Assembly: GCA_001804815.1 (NCBI GenBank)
Contig: MHBI01000003.1
Location: 1 to 43,921, forward strand
Reading direction: 5' to 3'
DNA: 43,921 bases
Origin: Lentisphaerae bacterium GWF2_50_93
GTDB lineage: Bacteria; Verrucomicrobiota; Lentisphaeria; Victivallales; GWF2-50-93
Each line of letters starts with the position of its first letter. The first letter of the stretch is position 1. The translations under genes and the position numbers were made by a program. Below are positions 34,049-42,335 of this stretch, in pieces. The notes beneath the pieces are model-generated. The model did no database searches. It worked only from the letters and a program-made list of their open reading frames with translations, and was not told the DNA's origin.

Positions 34049-34855
34049 ATGAAAATTGAATTTACAAAAATGCATGGCGCCGGAAACGATTTCATAGTCG
34101 TTTTCGATGCATCCGGAAAATTTCATCCCTCCACTGCTGAAATCAAAGGAATGTGCTCAAGGAACCGTGGCATTGGAGCTGATGGGCTTATGATACTTTC
34201 CCACGGAAAGAATTACGGTGCGGATTTCAGAATGGATTTCTTCAACAGCGACGGCTCCTTAGCCGGCATGTGCGGCAACGGGCTCAGGTGCGCCGGTCTT
34301 TTCTGCCATAGGAAACTTAGAGGCGGAAAGAAGATCAGCATCAGCACCGGCTCCGGAATCCTTGAAGCAGTCATCACCGGGAAAAACACTGTCCAGGTGA
34401 AAATCCCCGTCAAGGAGAAGTTCCGTGAAATTTCCCTGGCCGGGAAGAAGATGTATTTCGGAAGCACTGGAGTTCCGCATCTCGTCGTCCCAGTAAAGGA
34501 CATCAGGAAAACCGACGTGTGCGGAGAAGGAAGGAAACTGCGTTTCCATAGGAGATTTGCTCCTGCCGGCACAAACGTGGACTTCATTGGAATCCCGCTG
34601 CGAGGCCCGTGCCGGATCAGGACCTATGAAAGAGGCGTGGAAGGTGAGACGTCGGCCTGCGGAACAGGGATCACGGCAGCCGCAGTCGTCATCCATGAAT
34701 TCTTCAGGAAAAGGCCGCCTCTCCAGTTCATCACGGTTGAAGATGATATTCTAAAGGTTGAATTCTGCGAGTCCGACAATATGTTAACTACCCCTCCTTC
34801 CGCGCTTCTCACGGGGCCGGCAGCCGAGGTTTATTCCGGGACTATAAATATTTGA
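34049..34855 (+). CDS. dapF: Diaminopimelate epimerase
   Basis: 268 residues. Interconverts LL- and meso-diaminopimelate for lysine and peptidoglycan synthesis. The opening MKIEFTKMHGAGNDFIV is diagnostic; the two catalytic cysteines are Cys75 (MCGNGLRCAG) and Cys204 (SACGTGITAA). ATG at 34049 gives this normal N-terminus; the frame extends 36 bases further with no family-like sequence. Its end TATAAATATTTGA is 14 bases from dapA, so the two are probably co-transcribed and encode consecutive or near-consecutive steps of the same pathway. Confidence 0.95.
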   Translation: MKIEFTKMHGAGNDFIVVFDASGKFHPSTAEIKGMCSRNRGIGADGLMILSHGKNYGADFRMDFFNSDGSLAGMCGNGLRCAGLFCHRKLRGGKKISISTGSGILEAVITGKNTVQVKIPVKEKFREISLAGKKMYFGSTGVPHLVVPVKDIRKTDVCGEGRKLRFHRRFAPAGTNVDFIGIPLRGPCRIRTYERGVEGETSACGTGITAAAVVIHEFFRKRPPLQFITVEDDILKVEFCESDNMLTTPPSALLTGPAAEVYSGTINI

Positions 34856-34869
34856 AAGGTTGTGATTTT

Positions 34870-35736
34870 ATGGAACTCAAAGGAGTTTATACCGCCCTTG
34901 TGACACCGTTTTCCAGCGGGAAGGTTGATTTCAAGAAACTCGCACAGCTTGTAGATATGCAGATCAAGGCGGGTGTGGACGGTATTGTCCCGGTCGGAAC
35001 AACCGGCGAATCCCCCACCCTCTCCTTTGAAGAGCATATAATGGTTATTGAAAAAACCATCGAAGCCGCAAACGGCAGATGCAGGATCATCGCCGGAACA
35101 GGAGCAAACTCCACGGACGAGGCCATATACCTCACCAATGAAGCCAAGGCGGCGGGAGCGGACGCCACTCTGCAGGTGACTCCATACTATAACAAGCCTA
35201 CGCCTGAAGGTCTTTACAGGCATTTCAGCGCGATCGCCGACAAATGCGGCCTTCCGGTCGTCCTGTACAACGTTCCTGGCAGATGTGGAATTGCGATTCC
35301 GATTGAGACTATAGCAAGACTTTCAAAGAATAAGAATATTATCGCCGTAAAAGAAGCTGGAGGAAGCGTCGAAAGGGTAAGCGCCATTCTCGATGTCTGC
35401 GACATAACGGTATTGAGCGGAGACGACTCGCTTACGATCCCCATGATGTCAGTCGGGGCGAAAGGCATTATCAGCGTTGTTTCAAATCTCATTCCTGCAG
35501 AACTGAAGAAAATGGTCGATGCATTCGCTGCCGGCGACACTGTCAAGGCGCGGAAGCTGCACATGAAATACTTCCCTCTTTTCAGGGACATGTTCGTCGA
35601 GGCGAATCCGATCCCGATCAAGACCGCCATGGCGATCAAGGGGATCATCAAGGAGGAGTTCAGGCTTCCCATGTGCCCGATAGGCGCCAGGAACCGCGAA
35701 GTGGTGATTGCCGCAATGAAGAAGTCCGGCGTATAA
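34870..35736 (+). CDS. dapA: 4-hydroxy-tetrahydrodipicolinate synthase
   Basis: 288 residues. Condenses pyruvate with aspartate semialdehyde, the first committed step to lysine and diaminopimelate. Lys161 (IIAVKEAGG) is the Schiff-base lysine; Thr44-Thr45 (PVGTTGESPT), Tyr133 (VLYNVPGR, with Arg138) and TPYYNKPT are also as expected. AAAGG lies ten bases before the ATG; an in-frame TTG at 34852 is rejected. The stop TAA is inside a palindrome that follows the gene. Confidence 0.96.
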   Translation: MELKGVYTALVTPFSSGKVDFKKLAQLVDMQIKAGVDGIVPVGTTGESPTLSFEEHIMVIEKTIEAANGRCRIIAGTGANSTDEAIYLTNEAKAAGADATLQVTPYYNKPTPEGLYRHFSAIADKCGLPVVLYNVPGRCGIAIPIETIARLSKNKNIIAVKEAGGSVERVSAILDVCDITVLSGDDSLTIPMMSVGAKGIISVVSNLIPAELKKMVDAFAAGDTVKARKLHMKYFPLFRDMFVEANPIPIKTAMAIKGIIKEEFRLPMCPIGARNREVVIAAMKKSGV

Positions 35737-35771
35737 ATTCCTTATCCGCCAAACCGGACAAGGAATTTATA
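35732..35771. terminator. Probable terminator: palindrome with dapA stop codon
   Basis: Near-perfect arms of 17 bases (TATAAATTCCTTATCCG, 35732-35748, and CGGACAAGGAATTTATA, 35755-35771) with a six-base loop. The dapA TAA is at 35734-35736, in the left arm. The A/T-rich ends give the T-rich finish of an intrinsic terminator in either direction. Confidence 0.6.
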
Positions 35772-35808
35772 ATCATTCCGAATATAATAAGCTAAACCTG
35801 GGGACACC

Positions 35809-36369
35809 ATGAAACACCTAGTTGCATTTCTCATCATCCTGTCCGTCGCGGTCTGCACCGCCGCCGAAAAGAAGGCCAACTATCCGCAGATGATCGGACA
35901 ATATGAGTTCAGCGGTGAAAAGAAATATGAGCCGGCGGCGTTGGGGAAGTCCGTGAGATACCAGTCCGCAGACACCAAGATAGACATCTACTACTACAAC
36001 AAAGGCATAAAGAACATCGCCGACGGCGTCGGCGACAGGGTGAAAACCGAGCTGGCGGAAGTCAAGAATGTCATCAGGGAACTTGAAAAGCGCGGAGACT
36101 ACAGGAATGTCAAGTTTGAAGGTGACGGCGAGAGCGAAATCGCCGGAACAAAATTCATCACTAACAAATGCTTCTTCGAGCAGACAGCCAGGACTGGAAC
36201 CGATTATCTCGGCAGGCGCACATCATTCTCGTTCATAACTGGAAAAAAAGGCGGCTTCCTGAAGATCAGGGCCACGTACAACGGCGAAAGCAATGCTGAA
36301 GTTGAAAAATCAATAACTTCCATGGTCGAGGAGTCCTTGAAAATAAACTGGGATGCCGACGGCAAATGA
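35809..36369 (+). CDS. Secreted protein of unknown function
   Basis: 186 residues with a signal peptide of about 19 residues (cleavage near CTAA-E). The mature domain is alpha/beta with charged helices and strands (KIDIYYYNKG, KFEGDGESEIAGTKFITN, GGFLKIRATYNG), resembling small lipid- or stress-associated secreted domains in general shape only; no family is assigned. GGGG lies about seven bases before the ATG. It overlaps the next gene by four bases (ATGA), so they are translated together. Confidence 0.75.
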   Translation: MKHLVAFLIILSVAVCTAAEKKANYPQMIGQYEFSGEKKYEPAALGKSVRYQSADTKIDIYYYNKGIKNIADGVGDRVKTELAEVKNVIRELEKRGDYRNVKFEGDGESEIAGTKFITNKCFFEQTARTGTDYLGRRTSFSFITGKKGGFLKIRATYNGESNAEVEKSITSMVEESLKINWDADGK

Positions 36370-36953
36370 AAAGACCTCTTCTTCTTTCATTGCTCTTGTC
36401 CCTTTCATCACTAATGGCAATCAGCGCCGACCGTCCTGCAAAATGGGCTGTTCCAATGCAGCTGGACGGAGTTCCGAATCTCCATATGATCACCGGCACA
36501 CTCTACAGAAGCGCCCAGCCTACAGGGGAAGGAATGAAGAACCTCGGCAAGCTTGGTATAAAGACAGTGATAAACCTCAGGGCTTTCCATTCCGACAAGG
36601 ATGAAATCAAAGGAACGGACATCCTAAACGAAAGATTGAACGTCAAGACCTGGCACATCGAAGATGAGGACGTCGTGAAATTCCTCCAGATAGTCCGCAA
36701 GAAGGAAAACGGTCCGTTCCTCGTGCATTGCCAGCACGGCGCTGACAGGACCGGCGTCATGAGCTGCATGTTCAGGATCATCGAAGAAGGATGGTCGAAG
36801 GATGATGCGATAAAGGAGATGACCGAAGGCGGATATGGATTCCATCCAGTCTGGAAGAACATCATCGATTATGTCAACAATGCCGACATAGCCAAGATAA
36901 GGAAAGAAGTTGAAAAGCAATCCATTCAGGCGAGCAATGGCGGGGAAAATTAA
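36366..36953 (+). CDS. Exported dual-specificity protein phosphatase
   Basis: 195 residues. A signal peptide of about 20 residues is followed by LYRSAQPTGEGMKNLGKLGIKTVINLR, the Siw14/DSP-like N-terminal pattern, then the P-loop HCQHGADR (121-128) with catalytic Cys122 and Arg128. Candidate general acids are Asp100 and Asp102. Such enzymes remove phosphate from tyrosine or from phosphoinositide-like or inositol pyrophosphate substrates; the exported location suggests a periplasmic or extracellular target. Translationally coupled to the preceding secreted protein gene. Its end overlaps by four bases the end of the convergent glycosyltransferase gene. Confidence 0.9.
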   Translation: MKRPLLLSLLLSLSSLMAISADRPAKWAVPMQLDGVPNLHMITGTLYRSAQPTGEGMKNLGKLGIKTVINLRAFHSDKDEIKGTDILNERLNVKTWHIEDEDVVKFLQIVRKKENGPFLVHCQHGADRTGVMSCMFRIIEEGWSKDDAIKEMTEGGYGFHPVWKNIIDYVNNADIAKIRKEVEKQSIQASNGGEN

Positions 36954-38092
36954 TCCCCTGATGCTTTCACATTCTTGAAGACACGTTCAAGCTGCTCGAC
37001 ATGCTTGGTCCAATTGTAGTTCAGGGACGTCCTGTATGCGCTGTCGGCGAATCCGGCCCTTTCAGACTCGCTGAAAGCTGCGAATTTCGCAATGTATCTT
37101 GCCATGAGAAGTTCTTCTGTCGCGTCAGGGACGATGAATCCGTTGATGCTGTCCTTGACAATTTCAGAGGAGCCGTTGAGCGCCGTTGTCAGTACAGGCA
37201 GTGAACAGGAAAAAGCCTCCAGACAGACATTTGCGAAAGGTTCGTAGAGGGTCGGATAGAAAAGGAGGTCGGCTGAAGCATAGTAGTCACGCATGTTCTC
37301 CTTGCGCCCCACGAATCTGGCATTCGCGGCGACGCCAAGCTTCGCCGCAAGCTTCCTGTAGGGCTCCTGCTTGTCCCCGCCTGCAATAATGAAAAGCGTT
37401 TTTTCCAGGAGCGGCCTGTCAAGCCTCGCAAGAGTGCCCAGGGCATAATCAAGCCCCTTGATCTTGAAATTGGCCGCTGGGAAAAGCAGGACGAACTTAT
37501 CCTCGGGGATTTCCAGGATCCTCCGGAGCCTGGTCCATTCCTTCTTGTTTTCACAAGGGCAGAACTTGGCATGATCAACTCCGTTGTAGACGACGGTAAT
37601 CCTGTTTTCGGAAAATCCATAGTTCTTCAGTATCTGCTTCCTGGTAAGCTCGGAATTCGTGACGACATGCCTTGTATTCCCAGGCATGAATATGTTCTTC
37701 TCAAGCTTGAGAATTCCGCGGTGCCTTGGATTCATCCTGTGCCACTTGTGATAGCGGATCTTCATCCATTCCGCATGCAGTGATTCAGTCACGCGGTAGA
37801 TATCGGAGGGGAATGTCCTGGATAAAGCGAATACAAGGTCGAACCCGCCTTTGAACTTCCGAAGCGCCTTCTGGACTTTCTTATGGAAAGACGAAGTCCT
37901 GCTGAAGCCTGAAAGGAAGGAGCGCTTCACCCTGACGTGCCGGATGTTCTTGTTGCCCTCCCCCAGGAAAGTCTCGGAAAAGACAGTCACCTCATGCCCG
38001 CGCTGTACGAGAGCCGAGCATATGTTGGCCGCATACATTTCAGCTCCGCCGCCGCGGGTATTGTAATCTTTCCTGAGAATTGCGATCTTCAT
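36950..38092 (-). CDS. Family 4 glycosyltransferase, WaaG-like
   Basis: 380 residues. GT-B fold. The N-terminal domain starts MKIAILRKDYNTRGGGAEMYA with the acceptor-side GGGAE; the donor domain has LLFPAANFKIKGLDYAL, FIIAGGDK, ARFVGRKENMRDYYASADLLFYPTLYEPFANVCLEAF, in which the E-x7-E pattern (YEPFANVCLE) binds the nucleotide sugar. The closest pattern I know is WaaG, which adds glucose to the lipopolysaccharide core heptose. Gives the organism a Gram-negative-type envelope, if correct. ATG at 38092 is preferred (GGGGA upstream); its start codon touches a palindrome. Convergent with the phosphatase gene. Confidence 0.9.
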   Translation of the reverse strand: MKIAILRKDYNTRGGGAEMYAANICSALVQRGHEVTVFSETFLGEGNKNIRHVRVKRSFLSGFSRTSSFHKKVQKALRKFKGGFDLVFALSRTFPSDIYRVTESLHAEWMKIRYHKWHRMNPRHRGILKLEKNIFMPGNTRHVVTNSELTRKQILKNYGFSENRITVVYNGVDHAKFCPCENKKEWTRLRRILEIPEDKFVLLFPAANFKIKGLDYALGTLARLDRPLLEKTLFIIAGGDKQEPYRKLAAKLGVAANARFVGRKENMRDYYASADLLFYPTLYEPFANVCLEAFSCSLPVLTTALNGSSEIVKDSINGFIVPDATEELLMARYIAKFAAFSESERAGFADSAYRTSLNYNWTKHVEQLERVFKNVKASGD

Positions 38093-38120
38093 AAATATTT
38101 TCCCCAAAGAAAATATTTAT
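38091..38120. repeat. A/T-flanked palindrome with leuB stop codon
   Basis: Perfect 12-base arms ATAAATATTTTC (38091-38102) and GAAAATATTTAT (38109-38120), six-base loop. The TAA of leuB (38117-38119) lies in one arm and the glycosyltransferase start codon borders the other. Confidence 0.75.
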
Positions 38121-39241
38121 TTTTTCAGCTGCTCGATGACAAGGTCTCCGACCTGGCTGGTCGAATAACCCATCTTGCCGGCGGCCTGGGACTTCATCTT
38201 GTTGCCGGTGACATACATGACGGCCTTCTCAATCGCTGCGGCGGCTTTTGCCTCACCAAGGGAATCAAGCATCATCATGCCGGAGCAGATCGCGGCCATC
38301 GGATTGATGACTCCAAGACCCGTATATTTCGGAGCTGAACCACCGATAGGCTCGAACATGCTTACTCCGCCCTTGTCGGGATTGATGTTTCCGCCGGCTG
38401 CGATTCCCATTCCACCCTGCGTTATTGCGCCAAGGTCAGTGATGATGTCGCCAAACAGGTTTCCGGTCACGATGACGTCGAACCATTCAGGATTCTTGAC
38501 CATCCACATGCAGGTCGCATCAACATGGCAGTAGTCGAGCTTGACGTCCGGATATTCCTTGCCGATTTCATGCTGCGCCCTTTCCCAGAGATCATACACA
38601 TACGTGAGCACATTGGTTTTTCCGCAGAGAGTGAGCTGTCCGATCTTTCCTGCCTTTATGTCTTCAGGCCTGAGGCCGCGCCATGGATTCTTCTTCGAGT
38701 GGCGCTTGCGGACCAGTTCGAATGCGTAGCGGAGGCAGCGTTCAACCTGGAAACGCGTATAGACCATGCACTGTTCGGCAACCTCGTTAGGGGTGCCTTT
38801 CATCATATTACCGCCTATGCCGCAGTAGGCGTCTCCTGTGTTCTCGCGGACCACTACGTAGTCGATGTGTTCGGGACCCTTGTTCGCGAGAGGGGTTTCG
38901 ACTCCGGGATAGAGCTTTACGGGACGGAGATTGATGTACTGGTCAAGATCGAAGCGGAGCTTGAGAAGGATTCCCTTTTCAAGGATTCCCGGCTTCACCT
39001 TCGGATGCCCGATCGCACCGAGCATGACTGCATCGAATTGTTTGAGGGTGGCTGCCGCATCGTCAGGAAGCACGTTGCCTGTCGCCAGATACCTGTCGCC
39101 GCCCCAGTCGAACTCCTGCATTTCCGTCTTGAAATTGAAAAGCTTTCCTGCCTCTTTCACAACCCTGACGGCTTCGGCTGTTACTTCCGGACCTGTGCCA
39201 TCGCCAGCAATTACGGCAATTTTATAAGTTTTACCTGCCAT
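38117..39241 (-). CDS. leuB: 3-isopropylmalate dehydrogenase-like enzyme
   Basis: 374 residues. Oxidatively decarboxylates 3-isopropylmalate in leucine synthesis. The start [13 protein letters not shown], the segment GAIGHPKV...[24 protein letters not shown] (75-110), [16 protein letters not shown], and the cofactor region [14 protein letters not shown] and [19 protein letters not shown] fit this beta-decarboxylating dehydrogenase family and the [12 protein letters not shown] branch found in several non-proteobacterial LeuB proteins. Homoisocitrate or tartrate dehydrogenase are less likely alternatives. No leuA, C or D is nearby. A weak promoter match lies upstream. The stop codon is inside a palindrome. 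Confidence 0.85.
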   Translation of the reverse strand: MAGKTYKIAVIAGDGTGPEVTAEAVRVVKEAGKLFNFKTEMQEFDWGGDRYLATGNVLPDDAAATLKQFDAVMLGAIGHPKVKPGILEKGILLKLRFDLDQYINLRPVKLYPGVETPLANKGPEHIDYVVVRENTGDAYCGIGGNMMKGTPNEVAEQCMVYTRFQVERCLRYAFELVRKRHSKKNPWRGLRPEDIKAGKIGQLTLCGKTNVLTYVYDLWERAQHEIGKEYPDVKLDYCHVDATCMWMVKNPEWFDVIVTGNLFGDIITDLGAITQGGMGIAAGGNINPDKGGVSMFEPIGGSAPKYTGLGVINPMAAICSGMMMLDSLGEAKAAAAIEKAVMYVTGNKMKSQAAGKMGYSTSQVGDLVIEQLKK

Positions 39242-39316
39242 TTTATCGTTCCTTTCCTGTTTTCAGTTGAACCGGGCAATGCCCGTTAAATTTATAAATT
39301 CCCAACAAGGGCGAGT

Positions 39317-39344
39317 AATATAACAGTCCTATCCCTACTTTAAA
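39317..39344 (-). promoter_or_regulatory. Possible promoter for leuB
   Basis: On the minus strand TTTAAA (39339-39344) and TATATT (39317-39322) are 16 bases apart, four and five matches of six respectively. About 75 bases before the leuB start, in the 191-base divergent gap with the DUF1638 gene. Confidence 0.35.
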
Positions 39345-39432
39345 GTGAATCTCGAAAAATTACTTGGGCGAACATTGTTCTACGGTTTGTCCGAATTCAA
39401 AGCAGATGTATTTTATTGAAAACAGGAATCAA

Positions 39433-40239
39433 ATGAGATCAGAAGACAGGAACAGGGAGTCCTTCACGTTTGCCAGGAAAAAACGCTATCTCGCGATGTG
39501 CTGCGAGATAATCCAGCGCGAGGCATGCTCCTGCGCCGCGCAATCGGAAAACATCATAGACCTCCAGTTCATTTCCCAGGGCTACCACGACCTCGAGAGC
39601 GGCGACATGTCCAGACGCCTGCAGGAACACATCGCCAATGCCGACAAGTCGAGATACGAGGCGATTGTAATGGGTTTCGCGCTTTGCAACAATGGAATCG
39701 TCGGATTGAAGGCCATTGATATTCCACTTGTCGTCCCAAAGGCACATGACTGCATCACCCTGTTCCTCGGAAGCAAGGAAAGATACGATGAATATTTCAA
39801 TGCCAACCCCGGCACATATTATCTGACAAGCGGCTGGATGGAGCGTGACAGCGACAACCTGGTCAAGATGGAGAACACCGTCATGTCGAAGCTTGGCCTG
39901 GACAAAAGCTACGAGCAGTATGTGGCCGAATACGGCAAGGAGACCGCCGACTACCTCATGGAGACTCTTGGCGGAGGACTTGAAAAGCATTATGACAAGG
40001 TATGCTTCATCGACATGGGCGTAGTAAAATCCGACTTCCACCGTGAACAGGCGAGAAAAGAGGCTGAAAAGAGAAACTTCAAGTTCGAGGAGCTCAAAGG
40101 CGACCTCCGCCTTATACAGGAGCTGTTCGATGGCCGCTGGAATTCCGGGGATTTCCTGACCGTCCACCCAGGCGAGTCGATAAAACCAAGCTACGACTGC
40201 AGCGTACTCAAATGCGGATGCGAGGTAAATATTCACTGA
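39433..40239 (+). CDS. DUF1638 family protein
   Basis: 268 residues from the ATG at 39433, with AGGA six bases upstream; earlier in-frame ATGs at 39364 and 39406 lack a ribosome site. The pattern MCCEIIQREACSCAAQ, GYHDLESGDMSRRLQEHIA, AIVMGFALCNNGIVGL, VPKAHDCITLFLGSKERYDEYF, TYYLTSGWMER and a final CSVLKCGCE corresponds to DUF1638, a family with many conserved cysteines and no settled biochemical role. The last codons and the stop (GTAAATATTCACTGA) lie within a palindromic repeat, so the final residues VNIH are repeat-encoded. Confidence 0.85.
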   Translation: MRSEDRNRESFTFARKKRYLAMCCEIIQREACSCAAQSENIIDLQFISQGYHDLESGDMSRRLQEHIANADKSRYEAIVMGFALCNNGIVGLKAIDIPLVVPKAHDCITLFLGSKERYDEYFNANPGTYYLTSGWMERDSDNLVKMENTVMSKLGLDKSYEQYVAEYGKETADYLMETLGGGLEKHYDKVCFIDMGVVKSDFHREQARKEAEKRNFKFEELKGDLRLIQELFDGRWNSGDFLTVHPGESIKPSYDCSVLKCGCEVNIH

Positions 40240-40263
40240 AGTATGACCTTCAGCAAATATTTA
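40226..40263. repeat. A/T-flanked palindrome with DUF1638 stop codon
   Basis: Arms TAAATATTCACTGAAG (40226-40241) and CTTCAGCAAATATTTA (40248-40263), one mismatch. Same family as 22311-22350. The gene's TGA (40237-40239) is inside the left arm. Confidence 0.8.
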
Positions 40264-40327
40264 CATATTAAGGGAACCTCTAAAGGTTGAATATTGGACG
40301 TTCGAAGTTCAAATTGGATTGCAGCAG

Positions 40328-40345
40328 AGCCCGTCCCTACTTCCC
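40328..40345. repeat. Partial R1 repeat with a stop codon
   Basis: AGCCCGTCCCTACTTCCC matches one arm of the R1 family (compare 42291-42304 and 26285-26298). The TAG of the membrane-protein gene is at 40337-40339 within it. Confidence 0.6.
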
Positions 40346-40918
40346 GGATTTCTTTCCGTTATCCTGCTGGATCTTATCCCACAGCCCAGGATGGTTCATC
40401 CTGATGCATTCAGGACAAGCTCCATGCTCAAGGCCTGACTCAGGATGTCTTTTTATGTAATCCTCGACTTTTTCCAGATAGCAGTTCCCTTCTTCCGCCT
40501 TGTCGCAGGCTGAGCATATCGGCAGTATGCTTTTTACCTGCTTCAGATGCCCGATGGCCTTTCCGAGTTCGACGCCGAGAGTCTTCTGCTTCTCCATTGA
40601 CTCATGCAGCTTTGCAATAGCCATGGCGGCAATGATGAAGGCGCCGGCCCTGACCACGAGCGAATCCCATACCGCTACCGCAATATTGCTGTAGCGGACG
40701 CCGCAGTAGTAATCGGACACGAACCAGGTGACTGAAGAGACGATTGACATTATTACCCCGGGCCACTTGCCAAGATGCCAGGAAAGAAGGATGATCGGAA
40801 GGAAATAAAAGATGAAAAATCCGAGTTCGCCGGTGAAATAATCGAAATATCCTATTGAAATGACAAGCATGGACGATAAAAACAGTATCAGGAATCTCCG
40901 TGTGTTTTGCTTGTTCAC
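40337..40918 (-). CDS. Membrane protein with cysteine-rich tail
   Basis: 193 residues. Four hydrophobic segments (about 8-23, 32-47, 52-68, 86-102) form a small membrane domain like those of sensor proteins. The tail has LPICSACDK...CYLEKVEDYIKRHPESGLEHGACPECI, the Cys-x2-Cys ... Cys-x2-Cys motif often found at the end of histidine kinases and PAS proteins of environmental bacteria, possibly metal-binding. Here no kinase or receiver domain is attached. It begins with GTG overlapping the TGA of the thioredoxin-like gene (GTGA), so translation is coupled. Its stop lies in a partial R1 repeat. Confidence 0.75.
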   Translation of the reverse strand: MNKQNTRRFLILFLSSMLVISIGYFDYFTGELGFFIFYFLPIILLSWHLGKWPGVIMSIVSSVTWFVSDYYCGVRYSNIAVAVWDSLVVRAGAFIIAAMAIAKLHESMEKQKTLGVELGKAIGHLKQVKSILPICSACDKAEEGNCYLEKVEDYIKRHPESGLEHGACPECIRMNHPGLWDKIQQDNGKKSGK

Positions 40919-42099
40919 TCGCGTTTCCCCTCATCATTTCCTGCGGGGGGCTTTTCATTTTTCCTATCGGCCGTGAGAATCTCCTTGTTGACAGCACATG
41001 CCTCCTGGTAATATTTCAAGATGGTTTCGGACTGGGGGTGCTCGTCATATCCTGTGAAACTGCTGACCGCGTCCTGCTGGACAAGTACCGCCTTCTCAAG
41101 GCATCCGGAGTTATAATACGCCCTCGCGAGGGCAGTGAGGCATAAGCCCTTCCTGCGTCCAGAACCATCCTTCGGAAAGATCTCCATGGCGCGTCGTGCG
41201 GCCTCCAGGGACAATTTCACCGATCCGGTGCCAAAGTTCATTCCATCAGACATGAGCATCGACAGGTTGGCAAGCACATCCGGGTCATCCTTGAATTCAT
41301 GTATGACCTTCTCATACACCTTCTTTTTTTCTTCCGCCGAAGCGCCGGTCCTGTCCAGGATGCCAAGCTCAACGCTGTAAAATGAAAAGTGATTCGGAAG
41401 CCTCTTCTGGATCTTGTTGAGGAATTCCAGTGCTTCCCTGGGGCGGTTGCCGCTTTCAAAGAAATAGAGCTTGCACCTGAGGGCTATGTCGTCGGAGGGA
41501 TCCTTCTCAAGGATGTCGTCGGCGATATTGGAGATGAGTCCGGGGTTGTCCTTTTCCATCGCCTTGCGCAGATCATCATGCAGCATCGTCACAACCTTCT
41601 GGATCTTTATATCGAACTTGCCCTTCAGCATCTTGTCGAGAACGGCATCGAGTTCCATGGGATGCCCTTTCCACAGGAAAACTCCGTCCTTGCCGACAAC
41701 GAAGACAGCTGGTATTCCAGGATCGGCACCCATGTATTTCCTGTAGGTCTTCTTCGCATCGTCGACCGCGATCCTGTATCCAATGAACTTATGCTCGCCG
41801 ACGAACTTTGAAACGAGCGTCTCCTCCTCCGTCGAGAGTCCGATAATTACAACTCCGTCATTTGAATATTTCTTCTGGATGTCCGAAAGGACTGGAATGG
41901 TCTCCCTGCAGATTGGAAGCCATGTGGCCCAGAAATCCAAGACAACGATATTGCTTCCCTCCAGCGCGGCAAGCATGACCGGATCCCCGTTCAGCCACTT
42001 CAAAACGTCCAGTTCCGGGGCCTTGTCGCCGGGCTTCAGGGCCAACAGTGTAAACGGCATGGCCGACAAAAGCATGACAATGATTATCTTCCTGAACAT
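40915..42099 (-). CDS. TlpA-like thioredoxin-fold protein with TPR tail, altered active site
   Basis: 394 residues from the ATG at 42099 (AAGGG eight bases upstream; a TTG 18 bases earlier in frame is unlikely). A signal peptide of about 20 residues is followed by the thioredoxin fold: LKPGDKAPELDVLKWLNGDPVML, then VVLDFWATWLPICRETIPVL, in which the usual WCxxC reads WLPIC, so the first Cys is Leu61 and only Cys64 remains. VVIIGLSTEE and a cis-Pro (GIPAVFVV) are intact. From about 165 the protein is helical with TPR-like repeats (ALEFLNKIQKRLPNH, VLANLSMLM, LTALARAYYNSGCLEKAV). Exported. It cannot act as a normal dithiol oxidoreductase. Confidence 0.85.
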   Translation of the reverse strand: MFRKIIIVMLLSAMPFTLLALKPGDKAPELDVLKWLNGDPVMLAALEGSNIVVLDFWATWLPICRETIPVLSDIQKKYSNDGVVIIGLSTEEETLVSKFVGEHKFIGYRIAVDDAKKTYRKYMGADPGIPAVFVVGKDGVFLWKGHPMELDAVLDKMLKGKFDIKIQKVVTMLHDDLRKAMEKDNPGLISNIADDILEKDPSDDIALRCKLYFFESGNRPREALEFLNKIQKRLPNHFSFYSVELGILDRTGASAEEKKKVYEKVIHEFKDDPDVLANLSMLMSDGMNFGTGSVKLSLEAARRAMEIFPKDGSGRRKGLCLTALARAYYNSGCLEKAVLVQQDAVSSFTGYDEHPQSETILKYYQEACAVNKEILTADRKNEKPPAGNDEGKRE

Positions 42100-42207
42100 A
42101 AATAAACCCTTTTTCAAGATTAAAGCTGTGGATCACAACTGCTAATATAGCCGAGATAGCTGCAAAAACACTCTGTCAAGCCGATTGATTATGCAGGTAT
42201 GCTCCGG

Positions 42208-42306
42208 GAAGTAGGTACGTGCTTTCCTGTCCTGAGCTTGTCGAAGGGAGCATGTACCATTCCTAAATATTCAAGAATGGGAACAGGCTAAAGCCCGTCC
42301 CTGCTC
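42208..42306. repeat. R1 palindrome with internal insertion
   Basis: Left arm starts GAAGTAGGTACGTGCTTT (42208-42225) and resumes CATGTACCATTC at 42251; between them is a stretch containing CCTGAGCTTGTCGAAGG (42230-42246) absent from other R1 copies. Right arm 42275-42306. The 42100-42335 gap holds this element and no gene. Confidence 0.65.
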
Positions 42307-42335
42307 AGAATGAGCAATACCATACTCAGCCACAT

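Noticed and set aside
38525..39289. 254-codon plus-strand frame opposite leuB
   Set aside because: Antisense to a certain gene, no ribosome site and no family pattern.
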